This document shows positions 31,697 to 41,497 of a stretch of 64,000 bases of DNA, piece by piece; the stretch's first letter is position 1, and every line of letters starts with the position of its first letter. Position numbers and translations under genes: made by a program. The notes under the pieces were generated by a model that saw nothing but the letters and a program-made list of their open reading frames with translations, was not told the DNA's origin and ran no database searches. This DNA comes from Luteimonas sp. BLCC-B24 (GTDB lineage Bacteria; Pseudomonadota; Gammaproteobacteria; Xanthomonadales; Xanthomonadaceae), in NCBI RefSeq assembly GCF_028550595.1, contig NZ_JAQQGN010000002.1, positions 62,001 to 126,000 of the forward strand, given 5' to 3'.

Positions 31697-33730
31697 ATGA
31701 GCACTTCCAATGAGAGCGCGCGCGCCGGCAACGGCGACGCGCGGGCCGGGCTGCTGCCCGTGCTGGCTGACGCCGTGGCCAAGCTGGCGCCCCAGCACAT
31801 CGTCCGCACTCCGGTGATGGCCTTGGTGTGGCTGGGGACGCTGGTCACCGCCGGCGCCACGCTGGCGGGCCTCGCCACGCCCGGCTTCGGCGGGACGGTC
31901 ACCGGCGTATTGCTGCTGACCGTGCTGTTCGGCACCTTTGCCGAGGCCATCGCCGAGTCGCGCGGGCGTGGCCAGGCGGCGTCGCTGCGGCGGGCGCGCA
32001 AGGACCTGATGGCCCGCCGCCTGCAGCCCGATGGCGGCGAGACCACGGTGCCGGCCGCCGAACTGCGGCCCGGCGACCGCGTGGTCGTCGACGCGGGCCA
32101 GCTGGTACCGGCCGACGGCGAGATCGTCGAAGGCCTGGCCACGATCAACGAGGCCGCGGTCACCGGCGAATCGGCGCCGGTGCTGCGTGAGGCCGGGACC
32201 GACCGCTCGGGCGTGATCGGCGGCACCAAGGTGTTGTCGGACCGCATCGTCGTGCGCATCAGCGTCGAGCCCGGGCACAGCTTTCTCGACCGGATGATCG
32301 CGCTGGTCGAAGGCTCGAGCCGGCAGAAGACGCCCAACGAGATCGCGCTGGGCATCCTGCTGGTGGCGATGACGCTGACCTTCGCGATCGTCGTGGCCAC
32401 GCTGCCGTTCATCGCCGGCGCCGTCGGCGTGGCGATCAACCCGGTGCTGCTGGTCGCGCTGCTGGTCTGCCTGATCCCGACGACCATTGGCGGCCTGCTG
32501 CCGGCGATCGGCATCGCGGGCATGAACCGCGCGCTGAAGGCCAACGTGCTGGCGAAATCCGGCAAGGCGGTGGAGGTGGCGGGCGACATCGACGTGCTGC
32601 TGCTCGACAAGACCGGCACGATCACCCACGGCGACCGCCAGGCCACCGCGTTCCATGCGCTGGCCGGAGTGGACCCGGCCCGGTTGCGCGATGCGTCGAT
32701 GCTCGCCTCGCTGGCCGATCCGACGCCCGAGGGCAAGTCCATCGTGCGCCTGGCGCGCGCGCAGGGCGCCGCGCCGCAGGATCCGGACACCGCCCGCTTC
32801 GTCGCATTCTCGGCGCAGACCCGGATGTCGGGCGTCGACCTCGCGGGCGGGCGGGTGATCCGCAAGGGCGCACGGGATGCGATCGCCGCGCACGTGGCGG
32901 CGCGCGGCGGCCACTACACCGCCGAGCTCGATGCCCGGGTGGACAGCGTCGCGCGCAAGGGCGCCACGCCGCTGGTGGTCAGTGAGGGCGCGCACGTGCT
33001 CGGCGTCATCGAGCTCTCGGACGTCATCAAGCACGGCATCCGCGAGAAGTTCGCGCAGATGCGTGCGATGGGCATCCGCACGGTGATGATCACCGGCGAC
33101 AACCCGCTGACCGCCGCGGCGATCGCGGCCGAGGCCGGCGTCGACGACTACATCGCCGAGGCGCGGCCCGAGGACAAGCTCGCGCGCATCCGCGCCGAGC
33201 AGGCCGACGGCCGTCTGGTGGCGATGGTCGGCGACGGCACCAACGACGCCCCCGCGCTCGCCCAGGCCGACATCGGCCTGGCGATGAACTCCGGCACCCA
33301 GGCCGCGAAGGAGGCCGGCAACATGGTCGATCTGGATTCGGATCCGGCCAAGCTGCTGGCAGTGGTGGAGATCGGCAAGCAGCAGCTGATCACCCGCGGC
33401 GCGCTGACCACGTTCTCTCTGGCCAACGACGTCTCCAAGTACTTCGCGATCCTGCCGGCGCTGTTCGCGGCGGCGATCCCGTCGATGGCGGCGTTGAACG
33501 TGATGGGGCTGGCGAGCCCGACCAGCGCGGTGCTGTCGGCGCTGATCTTCAACGCCGCGATCATCCCGCTGCTGATCCCGCTGGCGCTGCGCGGGGTGCG
33601 CTTCGTGCCGTCGGGCGCGACGCAACTGCTGCGCACCAACATGCTGGTCTACGGCGTCGGCGGCGTGCTGCTGCCGTTCGCCGCGATCAAGCTCATCGAT
33701 CTCGCCCTGGCGGCGATGTTCCATGTCTGA
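31697..33730 (+). CDS. kdpB: potassium-transporting P-type ATPase, catalytic subunit KdpB
   Basis: A 677-residue P-type ATPase, normal length. The actuator domain has VTGESAPV, the phosphorylation site is D304 in [10 protein letters not shown], the nucleotide domain is compact, and the hinge [14 protein letters not shown] is intact. The membrane part includes [22 protein letters not shown] with the canonical PTT of helix 4. It hydrolyses ATP to drive K+ import with KdpA and KdpC. GAGGA overlaps the kdpA stop. The end overlaps an out-of-frame ATG of the kdpC leader; kdpC itself starts 11 bp downstream. Confidence 0.97.
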   Translation: MSTSNESARAGNGDARAGLLPVLADAVAKLAPQHIVRTPVMALVWLGTLVTAGATLAGLATPGFGGTVTGVLLLTVLFGTFAEAIAESRGRGQAASLRRARKDLMARRLQPDGGETTVPAAELRPGDRVVVDAGQLVPADGEIVEGLATINEAAVTGESAPVLREAGTDRSGVIGGTKVLSDRIVVRISVEPGHSFLDRMIALVEGSSRQKTPNEIALGILLVAMTLTFAIVVATLPFIAGAVGVAINPVLLVALLVCLIPTTIGGLLPAIGIAGMNRALKANVLAKSGKAVEVAGDIDVLLLDKTGTITHGDRQATAFHALAGVDPARLRDASMLASLADPTPEGKSIVRLARAQGAAPQDPDTARFVAFSAQTRMSGVDLAGGRVIRKGARDAIAAHVAARGGHYTAELDARVDSVARKGATPLVVSEGAHVLGVIELSDVIKHGIREKFAQMRAMGIRTVMITGDNPLTAAAIAAEAGVDDYIAEARPEDKLARIRAEQADGRLVAMVGDGTNDAPALAQADIGLAMNSGTQAAKEAGNMVDLDSDPAKLLAVVEIGKQQLITRGALTTFSLANDVSKYFAILPALFAAAIPSMAALNVMGLASPTSAVLSALIFNAAIIPLLIPLALRGVRFVPSGATQLLRTNMLVYGVGGVLLPFAAIKLIDLALAAMFHV

Positions 33731-33740
33731 GGACTCTGTG

Positions 33741-34382
33741 ATGACGACGTTCCCGATTGATCCCGCCCCTGCAGCGCAGCCGGTCGACGACGGCGGCCTG
33801 CTGCGCGGCGCGCTGGGCCTCGCGCTCGTGGCGATGGCAGGCGCCGGTGTGGTGTACCCGATGCTGGGTGTGGGCCTGGGCCAGTTGCTGTTCGCACACG
33901 GCGCCAACGGCAGCCTGATCGAGCGTGACGGCCGGGTACTCGGCTCGTCGCTGGTGGCCCAGCCGTTCGCGGCCGACGGCTATGTCCAGCCCCGACCGTC
34001 GGCCGCGGACTACGACGTGATGGCCGTGTCGGGCAGCAACGAAGCACGTTCCAACCCCGAGTTGCGTGCGCGCATCGACGCGGCCCGCGCCACCGTCGCG
34101 CAACGTGAGCGGGTGTCGCCCGACGCGGTGCCCGGCGATCTGCTCACGCAATCGGGCGGCGGCATCGATCCGCACATCAGTCCCGAGGCCGCAGCCATCC
34201 AGATCGCACGGGTGGCGTCCGCGCGCGGGCTCGACGCCGCCGTCGTCCGGGCCGAGGTCGAGGCCCATGTCGAGCCCCGCCAGTTCGGCGTGCTGGGCCA
34301 GCCGCGGGTCAACGTATTGCAACTGAACCTCGCACTCGACGCCCTCGGCGCCGGACGAGGCGACGCGGTGCGCGGCCGGTGA
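33741..34382 (+). CDS. kdpC: potassium-transporting ATPase subunit KdpC
   Basis: A 213-residue single-pass membrane protein that supports assembly and K+ affinity of the complex. One N-terminal helix (LRGALGLALVAMAGAGVVYP) is followed by the periplasmic domain with GSSLVAQPF, YVQPRPSAADYD, SGSNEARSNPEL, GGGIDPHISPEAA and a C-terminal VNVLQLNLALD. The start at 33741 is set by GAGGA at 33729-33733; an ATG at 33723 in the same frame overlaps the kdpB stop and has no such site. A 151-bp gap follows before kdpD, so the sensor genes may have a second promoter. Confidence 0.95.
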   Translation: MTTFPIDPAPAAQPVDDGGLLRGALGLALVAMAGAGVVYPMLGVGLGQLLFAHGANGSLIERDGRVLGSSLVAQPFAADGYVQPRPSAADYDVMAVSGSNEARSNPELRARIDAARATVAQRERVSPDAVPGDLLTQSGGGIDPHISPEAAAIQIARVASARGLDAAVVRAEVEAHVEPRQFGVLGQPRVNVLQLNLALDALGAGRGDAVRGR

Positions 34383-34533
34383 GCCGGTCGACGGCCGCTG
34401 CGTCGATGCGGCGGCGTGCATCACGGGCCCGGCGTCGGCCCCGGTCTCACGGGAACGTCGAGCGCAATGGTCTAATCCGCGCTTCGATTCCGCCCCGGTG
34501 CAGTCACGCAGCCGGGCTTCGCACCGGACCGAC

Positions 34534-37227
34534 ATGACGGCTGAGCAGACGGACAAGGCGGATGCGCTGATGGGCGGGCTTCGGCGCGCCTCGGCCGGCC
34601 GGCTGACGGTGTTTCTGGGCGCGGCGCCCGGCGTGGGCAAGACCTACGCCATGCTCACCCGCGCCCGCGAGCTGCAGCGGCAGGGCCTGGACGTGGTGAT
34701 CGGCATCGTCGAGACCCACGGCCGCGCCGAGACCCAGGCGCTGCTCGAGGGGCTGCCGGTGCTGCCACGCCGGCAGACGGCCTACCAGGGCAGGACGCTC
34801 GAGGACATGGATCTCGACGCACTGCTCGCGCGCCGGCCGGCGATCGCACTGGTCGACGAGCTCGCCCATCGCAACGTGCCGGGCAGTCGTCACGAGCGCC
34901 GCTGGCAGGACGTGGAGGAGCTGCTGGATGCCGGGATCGACGTCTACACCACGGTCAACGTCCAGCATCTGGAGAGCCTCAACGACATCGTCCACCAGAT
35001 CACCGGCGTGCGTGTGCGCGAGACGGTGCCCGATGCGCTGCTCGAGCGCCTGCGCGACATCCGCCTGGTCGACCTGCCGGCGCGCGAACTGATCGAGCGC
35101 CTGGGCGCGGGCAAGGTCTACCTGCCCGATCAGGCCGCGCAGGCGCTGCAGGCGTTCTTCTCGCCCGCCAACCTGACCGCGCTGCGCGAACTGGCGATGC
35201 AGACGGTGGCCGATCATGTCGACGCGGATCTGCGCGAAACCCGGGCCGCGAGCGGTCTCGGCGGCCTCGCGCTGCAGCGCCACGTGCTGGTGGCGATCGA
35301 CGGGCGCGGCGCGTCGGAGTATCTGGTGCGCGCGGCGGCGCGCATCGCCGAACGGCGCGGTGCCCCGTGGTCGGCGGTGACCGTGGAGACGGGGCGCGCG
35401 GCCGCGGCGGCCGAGCAGCGGCGTCCGGCCGAACAGGCCCGCCAGCTGGAGATCGATCGCGCGTTCGCACTGGCGCGACGGCTGGGCGGTGGCAGCGAGA
35501 CGCTGCACGGCAGCGATGTCGTGCAGGCGCTGCTGGATGCCGCTGCCGCGCGTGGCGCACGGGCCATCGTGCTCGGCCGCACCCGCGAGCGCCCGCTGGC
35601 GCGCAGCGTCAACCGCACCTTGACCCAGCAACTGCTGCAGCGCGGCGCGCGGTACGAATTGACGATCGTCGCCACGCCGCAGGCGCGGCAGCGCGCGCGT
35701 CGCCTGCCGGAGATGGCTGGGCTGGGGCGCGACGGCCGGGAACCGGTGCTGGCGGTCCTGGCCGCGGCCGGGGCCACGGCCGCCGCCGCGCTGGGCGAGC
35801 GCCTGCTCGGCCTGCAGGACGTGTCGATGGTGTTCCTGGTGGCGGTGCTGCTGCTCGCCTCGCGCACGCGCATGGCCACGGCGGTGATCGCGGCGGTGCT
35901 GTGTTTCCTGGCCTACAACTTCTTCTTCATCGAGCCGCGGCACACGTTCTTCATCGCGGCCCATCGCGGTGTGGTGACCGTGGTGCTGTTCCTCGTCGCC
36001 GCGCTGGTCGTCGGGCGGCTGGCTTCGCGCCAGCGCATGCAGGTGCTGGCCCTGCGCGCGGCCAACGGGCATGCGACGGCGTTGCAGCAGCTGGGACGCG
36101 CACTGTCGAGCGCGGCCGATCGGGGCGAGGTGATCGCCTCCGGCGCGTCGGTCCTGCACGACACGCTGGGCACGGACGTGTGGATGCGCATCGACGGGCG
36201 CATCGGGCCGGCCAACAGCCCGGTCGCGCCCGACGACAAGGCGCTGGCCGCGGCGGACTGGTGCGAGCGCCACGGCCAGCCCTGCGGACGGTTCACCGAT
36301 ACGCTCGCCGCGTCGGAGTGGTGGTTCCTGCCGGTGCTGACCGAGCGCGGCACGCTCGGCGTGGTCGGCCTGCGCTTCGGGCGCGAGGTCGCGCATCTGC
36401 CGTTCGAACAACGGCGCCTGGCCGAAGCGATGGTCGACGACATCGCCCAGGCCGCGGTGCGCGCCGGCCTGGTGGCCGAACTCGAAACCGCGCGGGTGAG
36501 CGGCGAGACCGAGCGTCTGCGCTCGGCCCTGCTGTCGTCGGTCTCGCACGATCTGCGCTCGCCCTTGTCGTCGATGATCGGGGCGGCCGACAGCCTGCAA
36601 CGCTACGCCGCCGCGATGTCCGCCGACGACCGGCGGACGTTGCTGGACACGATCCGTCTGGAAGGCGAACGCCTGGACCGCTACATCCAGAACCTGCTCG
36701 ACATGACCCGGCTCGGCCAGCCGGGCGGGCTGACGCTCACGCGCGACTGGATCGGCGCTGACGAGCTGGTGGGCTCGGCCGCGCGGCGCCTGCAGCGCTA
36801 CATGCCCGAGGCGCGGATCGAGACCCGCATCGACCCCGAACTGCCGGCGCTGTACGTGCATCCTGCGCTGGTGGAGCAGGCGATCTTCAACGTCGTGGAA
36901 AACGCCGCCAAGTTCTCGCCGCCGGACACGCCCGTGCGCGTCCACGCCGTACGCCTCGACGAGGCGCGCATGCGCATCGACGTCGCCGACGCCGGCCCGG
37001 GTATTCCCGAGGACGAGCGGCGCCGCATCTTCGACATGTTCTACAGCGTCGAACGCGGTGACCGCGGGGGGCAGGGCACGGGCCTGGGCCTGGCCATCGT
37101 CCAGGGCATCGTCGGCGCGCACATGGGCGCGGTGGAGGCCGTGCCGGGCCCCGACGGCAGGGGCACCGTCGTCCGCATCGAGCTGCCGCTGTGGGATCCG
37201 CACATCACCGGAGCGACAGTGCCATGA
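34534..37227 (+). CDS. kdpD: osmosensitive K+ channel sensor histidine kinase KdpD
   Basis: An 897-residue sensor kinase. The N-terminal KdpD domain has Walker A GAAPGVGKT at 29-37 and DELAHRNVPGSRH; a universal-stress-protein-like domain (about 250-375) follows; four close membrane helices (DUF4118; PVLAVLAAAGATAAAALG to VGRLASRQRMQ); a GAF-like domain; then HisKA with H672 in SSVSHDLRSPLSS and an HATPase domain (NVVENAAKFS, DAGPGIPEDE, GTGLGLAIVQG). It senses K+ and phosphorylates KdpE. The ATG at 34534 is chosen; a GTG at 34498 would add 12 residues. A TCTAAT -10-like element lies about 70 bp upstream. Confidence 0.96.
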   Translation: MTAEQTDKADALMGGLRRASAGRLTVFLGAAPGVGKTYAMLTRARELQRQGLDVVIGIVETHGRAETQALLEGLPVLPRRQTAYQGRTLEDMDLDALLARRPAIALVDELAHRNVPGSRHERRWQDVEELLDAGIDVYTTVNVQHLESLNDIVHQITGVRVRETVPDALLERLRDIRLVDLPARELIERLGAGKVYLPDQAAQALQAFFSPANLTALRELAMQTVADHVDADLRETRAASGLGGLALQRHVLVAIDGRGASEYLVRAAARIAERRGAPWSAVTVETGRAAAAAEQRRPAEQARQLEIDRAFALARRLGGGSETLHGSDVVQALLDAAAARGARAIVLGRTRERPLARSVNRTLTQQLLQRGARYELTIVATPQARQRARRLPEMAGLGRDGREPVLAVLAAAGATAAAALGERLLGLQDVSMVFLVAVLLLASRTRMATAVIAAVLCFLAYNFFFIEPRHTFFIAAHRGVVTVVLFLVAALVVGRLASRQRMQVLALRAANGHATALQQLGRALSSAADRGEVIASGASVLHDTLGTDVWMRIDGRIGPANSPVAPDDKALAAADWCERHGQPCGRFTDTLAASEWWFLPVLTERGTLGVVGLRFGREVAHLPFEQRRLAEAMVDDIAQAAVRAGLVAELETARVSGETERLRSALLSSVSHDLRSPLSSMIGAADSLQRYAAAMSADDRRTLLDTIRLEGERLDRYIQNLLDMTRLGQPGGLTLTRDWIGADELVGSAARRLQRYMPEARIETRIDPELPALYVHPALVEQAIFNVVENAAKFSPPDTPVRVHAVRLDEARMRIDVADAGPGIPEDERRRIFDMFYSVERGDRGGQGTGLGLAIVQGIVGAHMGAVEAVPGPDGRGTVVRIELPLWDPHITGATVP

Positions 37228-37922
37228 GCGAGGGGGCGACCGTGCTGGTCATCGATGACGAGCCGCAGATCCGCAAGTTCGTCGACATCAGCCTGCGCGC
37301 GCAGGGCTACCGCACCCTGCTCGCCGCCACCGGCACCGAGGGACTGGCGTTGCTGGCGAGCCGCGGCGCGAATCTGGTGGTGCTGGATCTCGGGTTGCCG
37401 GATCTCGACGGGCGCGCGGTGCTGACGGAACTGCGCGGCTGGTCCGCGGTGCCGGTGATCGTGCTGACCGTGCGTGCGGACGAGAGCGGCAAGGTCGCGC
37501 TGCTCGATGCGGGCGCCAACGATTACATGACCAAGCCGTTCGGCATCGAGGAGCTGATGGCGCGGATCCGTGTCTGCCTGCGCGCCGCGCCCGCGGCCGG
37601 CGCCCCGGTCTACGACGACGGCCGGCTGTGCGTGGACCTGGCCGCGCATGCGGTGACCCTGGACGGCGCATCGCTGGCGCTGAGCCGCAAGGAATTCGCG
37701 CTGCTGGCCCAGCTGGTGCGCCAGCCGGGACGGGTGCTCACCCAGTCGCAACTGCTGCGTGAGATCTGGGGCCCCACCCATGTCGAGGACGCGCACTATC
37801 TGCGCATCCTCGTCGGCAAGCTGCGGCACAAGCTCGGCGACGACGCCGCGGCGCCGCGCTACATCGTCACCGAGCCCGGCGTCGGCCTGCGCTTCATCGG
37901 CCACGAGGCGGGCACGCGCTGA
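37224..37922 (+). CDS. kdpE: KDP operon response regulator KdpE
   Basis: A 232-residue OmpR/PhoB-type regulator. The receiver domain has VLVIDDEPQIRKF, the phospho-acceptor D55 in VLDLGLPDLDG, and the conserved Lys in YMTKPFGIEEL. The C-terminal winged helix ends LRILVGKLRHKLGDD-APRYIVTEPGVGLRF. Its ATG overlaps the kdpD stop (ATGA), so the sensor and regulator are translationally coupled. Its likely target is the AT-rich direct/inverted repeat region upstream of torF-kdpA. It converges with ktrA, 19 bp away. Confidence 0.96.
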   Translation: MSEGATVLVIDDEPQIRKFVDISLRAQGYRTLLAATGTEGLALLASRGANLVVLDLGLPDLDGRAVLTELRGWSAVPVIVLTVRADESGKVALLDAGANDYMTKPFGIEELMARIRVCLRAAPAAGAPVYDDGRLCVDLAAHAVTLDGASLALSRKEFALLAQLVRQPGRVLTQSQLLREIWGPTHVEDAHYLRILVGKLRHKLGDDAAAPRYIVTEPGVGLRFIGHEAGTR

Positions 37923-37941
37923 TCGCGCACGCCGATCGCAC

Positions 37942-38607
37942 TCAGGCCAGCGCGGCGAAGGTTTCCACGCGCGTCGTCGGGCCCGAGACGATCAGGATGT
38001 CGCCGGCCTCGACGATGGTGTCGGCGCGTGCGTAGGTGAAATCGGCGCGGCCCCGCTTGAGGCCGACGACGGTGATGCCGTAGCGCGTGCGTAGTGCCGA
38101 CTCGCTCAGTGTCTTGCCGTGTGCCTCGCGCGGGGCCCGGGTCTTGACGATGGCGAAGCCGTCGTCGAATTCGATGAAGTCGATCATCCGCCCGGTGACC
38201 AGGTGCGCGACCCGTTCGCCCATCGCGGCCTCGGGATACACCACGTGGTGCGCGCCGGTGCGTTCGAGAATGCGGCCGTGCTTGGCGCTGGTGGCCTTGG
38301 CCCAGATGTCCGGTACGCCGAGTTCCTCGAGCGCCAGCACGGTCAGCACGCTGGCCTCGATGTCGCTGCCGATGCCGACGACGGCGCGCTGGAATTCGGC
38401 GACGCCCAGGGCGCGCAGCGCCTCGGTGCTGGTGCCGTCGGCCTGGGCGACGTGGGTGAAGGCGTCGGCGCAGCGCTGGACGGTGTCCGGGTTTTCGTCG
38501 ATGCCGAGCACGTCGTGGCCGAGGCGGACCAGCGACCCGGCCACGGCCATGCCGAAACGGCCCAGGCCGAGCACGACGACGCTGTTGGCGGAAGGATGTC
38601 TAGCCAA
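37942..38607 (-). CDS. ktrA: potassium uptake regulatory RCK protein (KtrA/TrkA type)
   Basis: A 221-residue cytoplasmic gating subunit with a single RCK unit, which makes it KtrA-like and not the double-unit TrkA of enterics. The Rossmann part has VVVLGLGRFGMAVAGSL and HDVLGIDENP; the C-terminal RCK_C part (about 140-221) includes GKTLSESALRTRYGITVVGLKR. By analogy it forms an octameric ring that binds ATP/ADP and opens KtrB. The start overlaps the ktrB end by 8 bp, so the pair is one operon read leftward. It converges with kdpE. Confidence 0.93.
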   Translation of the reverse strand: MARHPSANSVVVLGLGRFGMAVAGSLVRLGHDVLGIDENPDTVQRCADAFTHVAQADGTSTEALRALGVAEFQRAVVGIGSDIEASVLTVLALEELGVPDIWAKATSAKHGRILERTGAHHVVYPEAAMGERVAHLVTGRMIDFIEFDDGFAIVKTRAPREAHGKTLSESALRTRYGITVVGLKRGRADFTYARADTIVEAGDILIVSGPTTRVETFAALA

Positions 38608-39964
38608 CGATGGGGCGCTCCTCTGGATAGCGGAAAGGGCGGGGCCGGGTATGCAGGGCCAACGCGGTGGCGACGGTGATGGTGCCCACGCGGCCGACGA
38701 ACATCAGCACGATCAGCACGCCCTGCGCCGGTTCGGACAGCGCGGCGGTGATGCCGGTGGACAGGCCGACGGTGGCGAAGGCCGAGATCGCCTCGAACAT
38801 CACCACCTCCAGCGGCAGCGCGGTCAGCGCCATCAGCGCCAGCGTGGCGACGGCCAGCACGGTCACCGCCAGCAGCACGATGGTCAGCGCCTGGCGCTGG
38901 GTTTCATGGCTGATCCGGCGCTGGAACACGGTGGTGTCGCGGTGGCCGCGGATTTCCGCCCAGACCACGAAGCCGAGCAGGAAGAACGTGGTCAGCTTGA
39001 TGCCGCCCGCCGTGCCGGCGCTGCCGCCGCCGATGAACATCAGCACGTAATGCACGGCCAGGGATTCGCTGCGCATCGCGCCGACGTCGAGCGTATTGAA
39101 ACCGGCAGTGCGCGCGGTGACCGAATGGAACAGCATCGCCAGCGCCTTGCCGCCGCCGTCGAGCGGTCCCGCGGTGCCGGGGTTGTGCCATTCGAACAGC
39201 GCCAGCATCCCCATGCCGCCAGCGATGAGCACCGCGGTGCCGAGCAGGGTGATGCGGGTGTGGATCGACCAGCGCGCCCACGCCAGCGGACGCTGGCGCA
39301 GTTCGTACAGCACCGGGAAGCCGAGCCCGCCGAGCACGATCGCGAGCATGATCGGCCCGAGGATCCACGGGTCCGCGACGAAGCCCATCAGGCTGTCGGA
39401 ATAGGTCGAAAAACCGGCATTGTTGAACGCCGAGACCGAGTGGAAGAGCCCGTTCCACAGCGCGGTGGTCACGGGCTCGCCATAGCCGTGGTGCAGGCGC
39501 AGCGCCAGCGCACCCGCGGTGAGCGCCTCGACGCAGAGCGTGGTGATCAGCACGAGCTTGAGCACCCCGGTCACGTCGCCCAGCCCCAGGCTGTGGGTCT
39601 CGGCCTGGGCGATCAGTCGGGTACGCAGACCGAGCCGGCCGGCCACCATCAGGCCGAGCAGGGTGGCGCCGGTCATGATCCCGAACCCGCCGACCTGGAA
39701 CAGCCCCAGGATCACCCACTGGCCGAAGGCCGACCAGTACAGCGGCGTGTCCTCGACGACCAGCCCGGTCACGCAGACCGCGGACGTCGAGGTGAACAGC
39801 GCGGTCATGAACGGCGCCGCGCCGTCGCCGGCCCGCGCACCCGGCAGCATCAGCAGGACCGTGCCGATGCAGATCACCGCAAGGAAGGCCAGGGGCACGA
39901 TGCGGGCGGGATGCTGGATACCGGTGCGCGGCAACGCGCGGCTCCTGGGCGGAAAGCGCGGCAT
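38600..39964 (-). CDS. ktrB: potassium uptake channel subunit (KtrB/TrkH type)
   Basis: A 454-residue SKT-family membrane protein. The four filter loops are visible: STSAVCVTGLVV, SVSAFNNAGFS, TARTAGFNTLD and SAFATVGLSTG; the key glycine is present in each. The length and the companion single-RCK gene favour Ktr over Trk. Ktr systems import K+ rapidly, usually coupled to Na+. A basic N-terminus (MPRFPPRSRALPR) precedes the first helix. Together with Kup and Kdp this makes three independent K+ importers within 13 kb. Confidence 0.93.
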   Translation of the reverse strand: MPRFPPRSRALPRTGIQHPARIVPLAFLAVICIGTVLLMLPGARAGDGAAPFMTALFTSTSAVCVTGLVVEDTPLYWSAFGQWVILGLFQVGGFGIMTGATLLGLMVAGRLGLRTRLIAQAETHSLGLGDVTGVLKLVLITTLCVEALTAGALALRLHHGYGEPVTTALWNGLFHSVSAFNNAGFSTYSDSLMGFVADPWILGPIMLAIVLGGLGFPVLYELRQRPLAWARWSIHTRITLLGTAVLIAGGMGMLALFEWHNPGTAGPLDGGGKALAMLFHSVTARTAGFNTLDVGAMRSESLAVHYVLMFIGGGSAGTAGGIKLTTFFLLGFVVWAEIRGHRDTTVFQRRISHETQRQALTIVLLAVTVLAVATLALMALTALPLEVVMFEAISAFATVGLSTGITAALSEPAQGVLIVLMFVGRVGTITVATALALHTRPRPFRYPEERPIVG

Positions 39965-40082
39965 TCTCGCACGCGACCGGCCCGGGCAGGCGGCCCCGCG
40001 TGCGGTCCTCGTCCGGCCGATTCAAGTCCCGGCGTCCGCCGCCGCTAACTGGGTTCAATGCCGTCGAAGCGCGCAGGCCCGC

Positions 40083-41372
40083 ATGACCATGCTCCAGCCG
40101 ATCGTCCCGAGTTCGCCCTTGCCGCAGCGCGTGCTGCTGGTGGAGAACTCGCGCGCTTACGTGCAGGCGGTGGCCGGTGCGATCGAACAGCAGCTCGAGC
40201 TGCCGGTCATGGTGGCCTCCACCCTGGCCGAGGCCCGGGCCCTGCTCGATCGGCACGACGACTGGTTTCTCGCGCTGACCGGCCTGGTGCTCGCCGACGG
40301 CCAGCGCGACGCCGTGGTGGACTGCTTCCTCGAGCGCGGCCTGCCCACGGTCGTCGTGACCGGCGTCTACGACGAAGTGCTGCGCGACCGCATGCTGCGC
40401 CGGCGGGTCATCGATTTCGTGCTCAAGAGCACGCCGGGCAGCCTCGACTACATCGTCTGGCTGGTGAAGCGGCTGGAACGCAACCGGCGCATCTCCGCGC
40501 TGGTGGTCGACGATTCGCCGTCCGCGCGCCTGCACACCTCCGGCCTGCTGGAAACCTACGGCTACCGCGTCGTGCAGGCCGCCGACGGCGCCGCGGCGCT
40601 GCATGCGCTGGAGCGCGATCCGACGATCCGCCTGGCGATGATCGACCAGGAAATGCCGGGCATGCAGGGCGTCGAGCTGACCCGGCGCCTGCGCGCCCTG
40701 CGCGCACGCGACCGGGTGGCAGTGATCGGGGTATCGGGAAGCGGCGATGCCGATCTCGTCGCGCGCTTTCTCAAGAGCGGCGCCAACGATTTCCTGCGCA
40801 AGCCCTATTCGCGCGAGGAGTTCTTTTGCCGGGTGTCGCAGAACGTCGACCAGCTCGAGCTGATCGGCAGCCTGCAGGACCTGGCCACGCGCGACTTCCT
40901 CACCGGGTTGCCCAACCGGCGCCATTTCCTCGAACAGGCCGAGCGCCTGGTGCCGCAGCTGCAGGCCGCGACGCGTCCGCTGGCGATGGCCATTCTCGAC
41001 ATCGACCACTTCAAGCGCATCAACGACGGCTGGGGACACGAGGCCGGCGACCACGCGCTGCGCGGGGTCGCGGCGGCGCTGTCGGCGCATGCGCGCCCGC
41101 AGGACCATGTCGCCCGGTTCGGCGGCGAGGAGTTCTGTCTGCTGGTGCCGGATCTCGACGACGGCGCGCTGGACGACTATTTCGACGGTCTGCGCCAGCG
41201 GATCGAGAATCTCGACGTGCACACCCCGGGCGGCGATCTGCGCATGACCGTGAGCATCGGCGTGCGCACGGCGGAGGGCGCCGACGATCTGCACTGTCTG
41301 CTCGCCGATGCGGACCGGCGGCTGTATCTCGCCAAGGCCGGCGGCCGCAACCGGGTGGTGGCCGCCGGCTGA
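40083..41372 (+). CDS. REC-REC-GGDEF diguanylate cyclase
   Basis: A 429-residue cytoplasmic protein with two receiver domains and a GGDEF domain. REC1 (about 15-130) is degenerate: the expected phospho-Asp is G67 (ALTGLVLADG) and the acidic pair is E21-N22. REC2 (about 137-255) keeps D143/D144, the acceptor D188 in MIDQEMPGMQG, and K240 in LRKPYS. The cyclase domain has the GGEEF active site at 347-351 and an inhibitory site R338-x2-D341 five residues before it, so product inhibition by c-di-GMP is expected. It should make c-di-GMP on phosphorylation of REC2. No histidine kinase is adjacent, so its partner is unknown. A second ATG lies two codons in. Confidence 0.93.
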   Translation: MTMLQPIVPSSPLPQRVLLVENSRAYVQAVAGAIEQQLELPVMVASTLAEARALLDRHDDWFLALTGLVLADGQRDAVVDCFLERGLPTVVVTGVYDEVLRDRMLRRRVIDFVLKSTPGSLDYIVWLVKRLERNRRISALVVDDSPSARLHTSGLLETYGYRVVQAADGAAALHALERDPTIRLAMIDQEMPGMQGVELTRRLRALRARDRVAVIGVSGSGDADLVARFLKSGANDFLRKPYSREEFFCRVSQNVDQLELIGSLQDLATRDFLTGLPNRRHFLEQAERLVPQLQAATRPLAMAILDIDHFKRINDGWGHEAGDHALRGVAAALSAHARPQDHVARFGGEEFCLLVPDLDDGALDDYFDGLRQRIENLDVHTPGGDLRMTVSIGVRTAEGADDLHCLLADADRRLYLAKAGGRNRVVAAG

Positions 41373-41497
41373 GCGGCCCTCGATCGCCGGTCGCCGCCGG
41401 GGCGGTACGCACGGCCGGATGAACGGCGCGCGCTGCGACACCGCACGCCCGTGCGCCACGGCGTGGATTTCGCCGGCGCCGCCCCCATCTGACCGGC

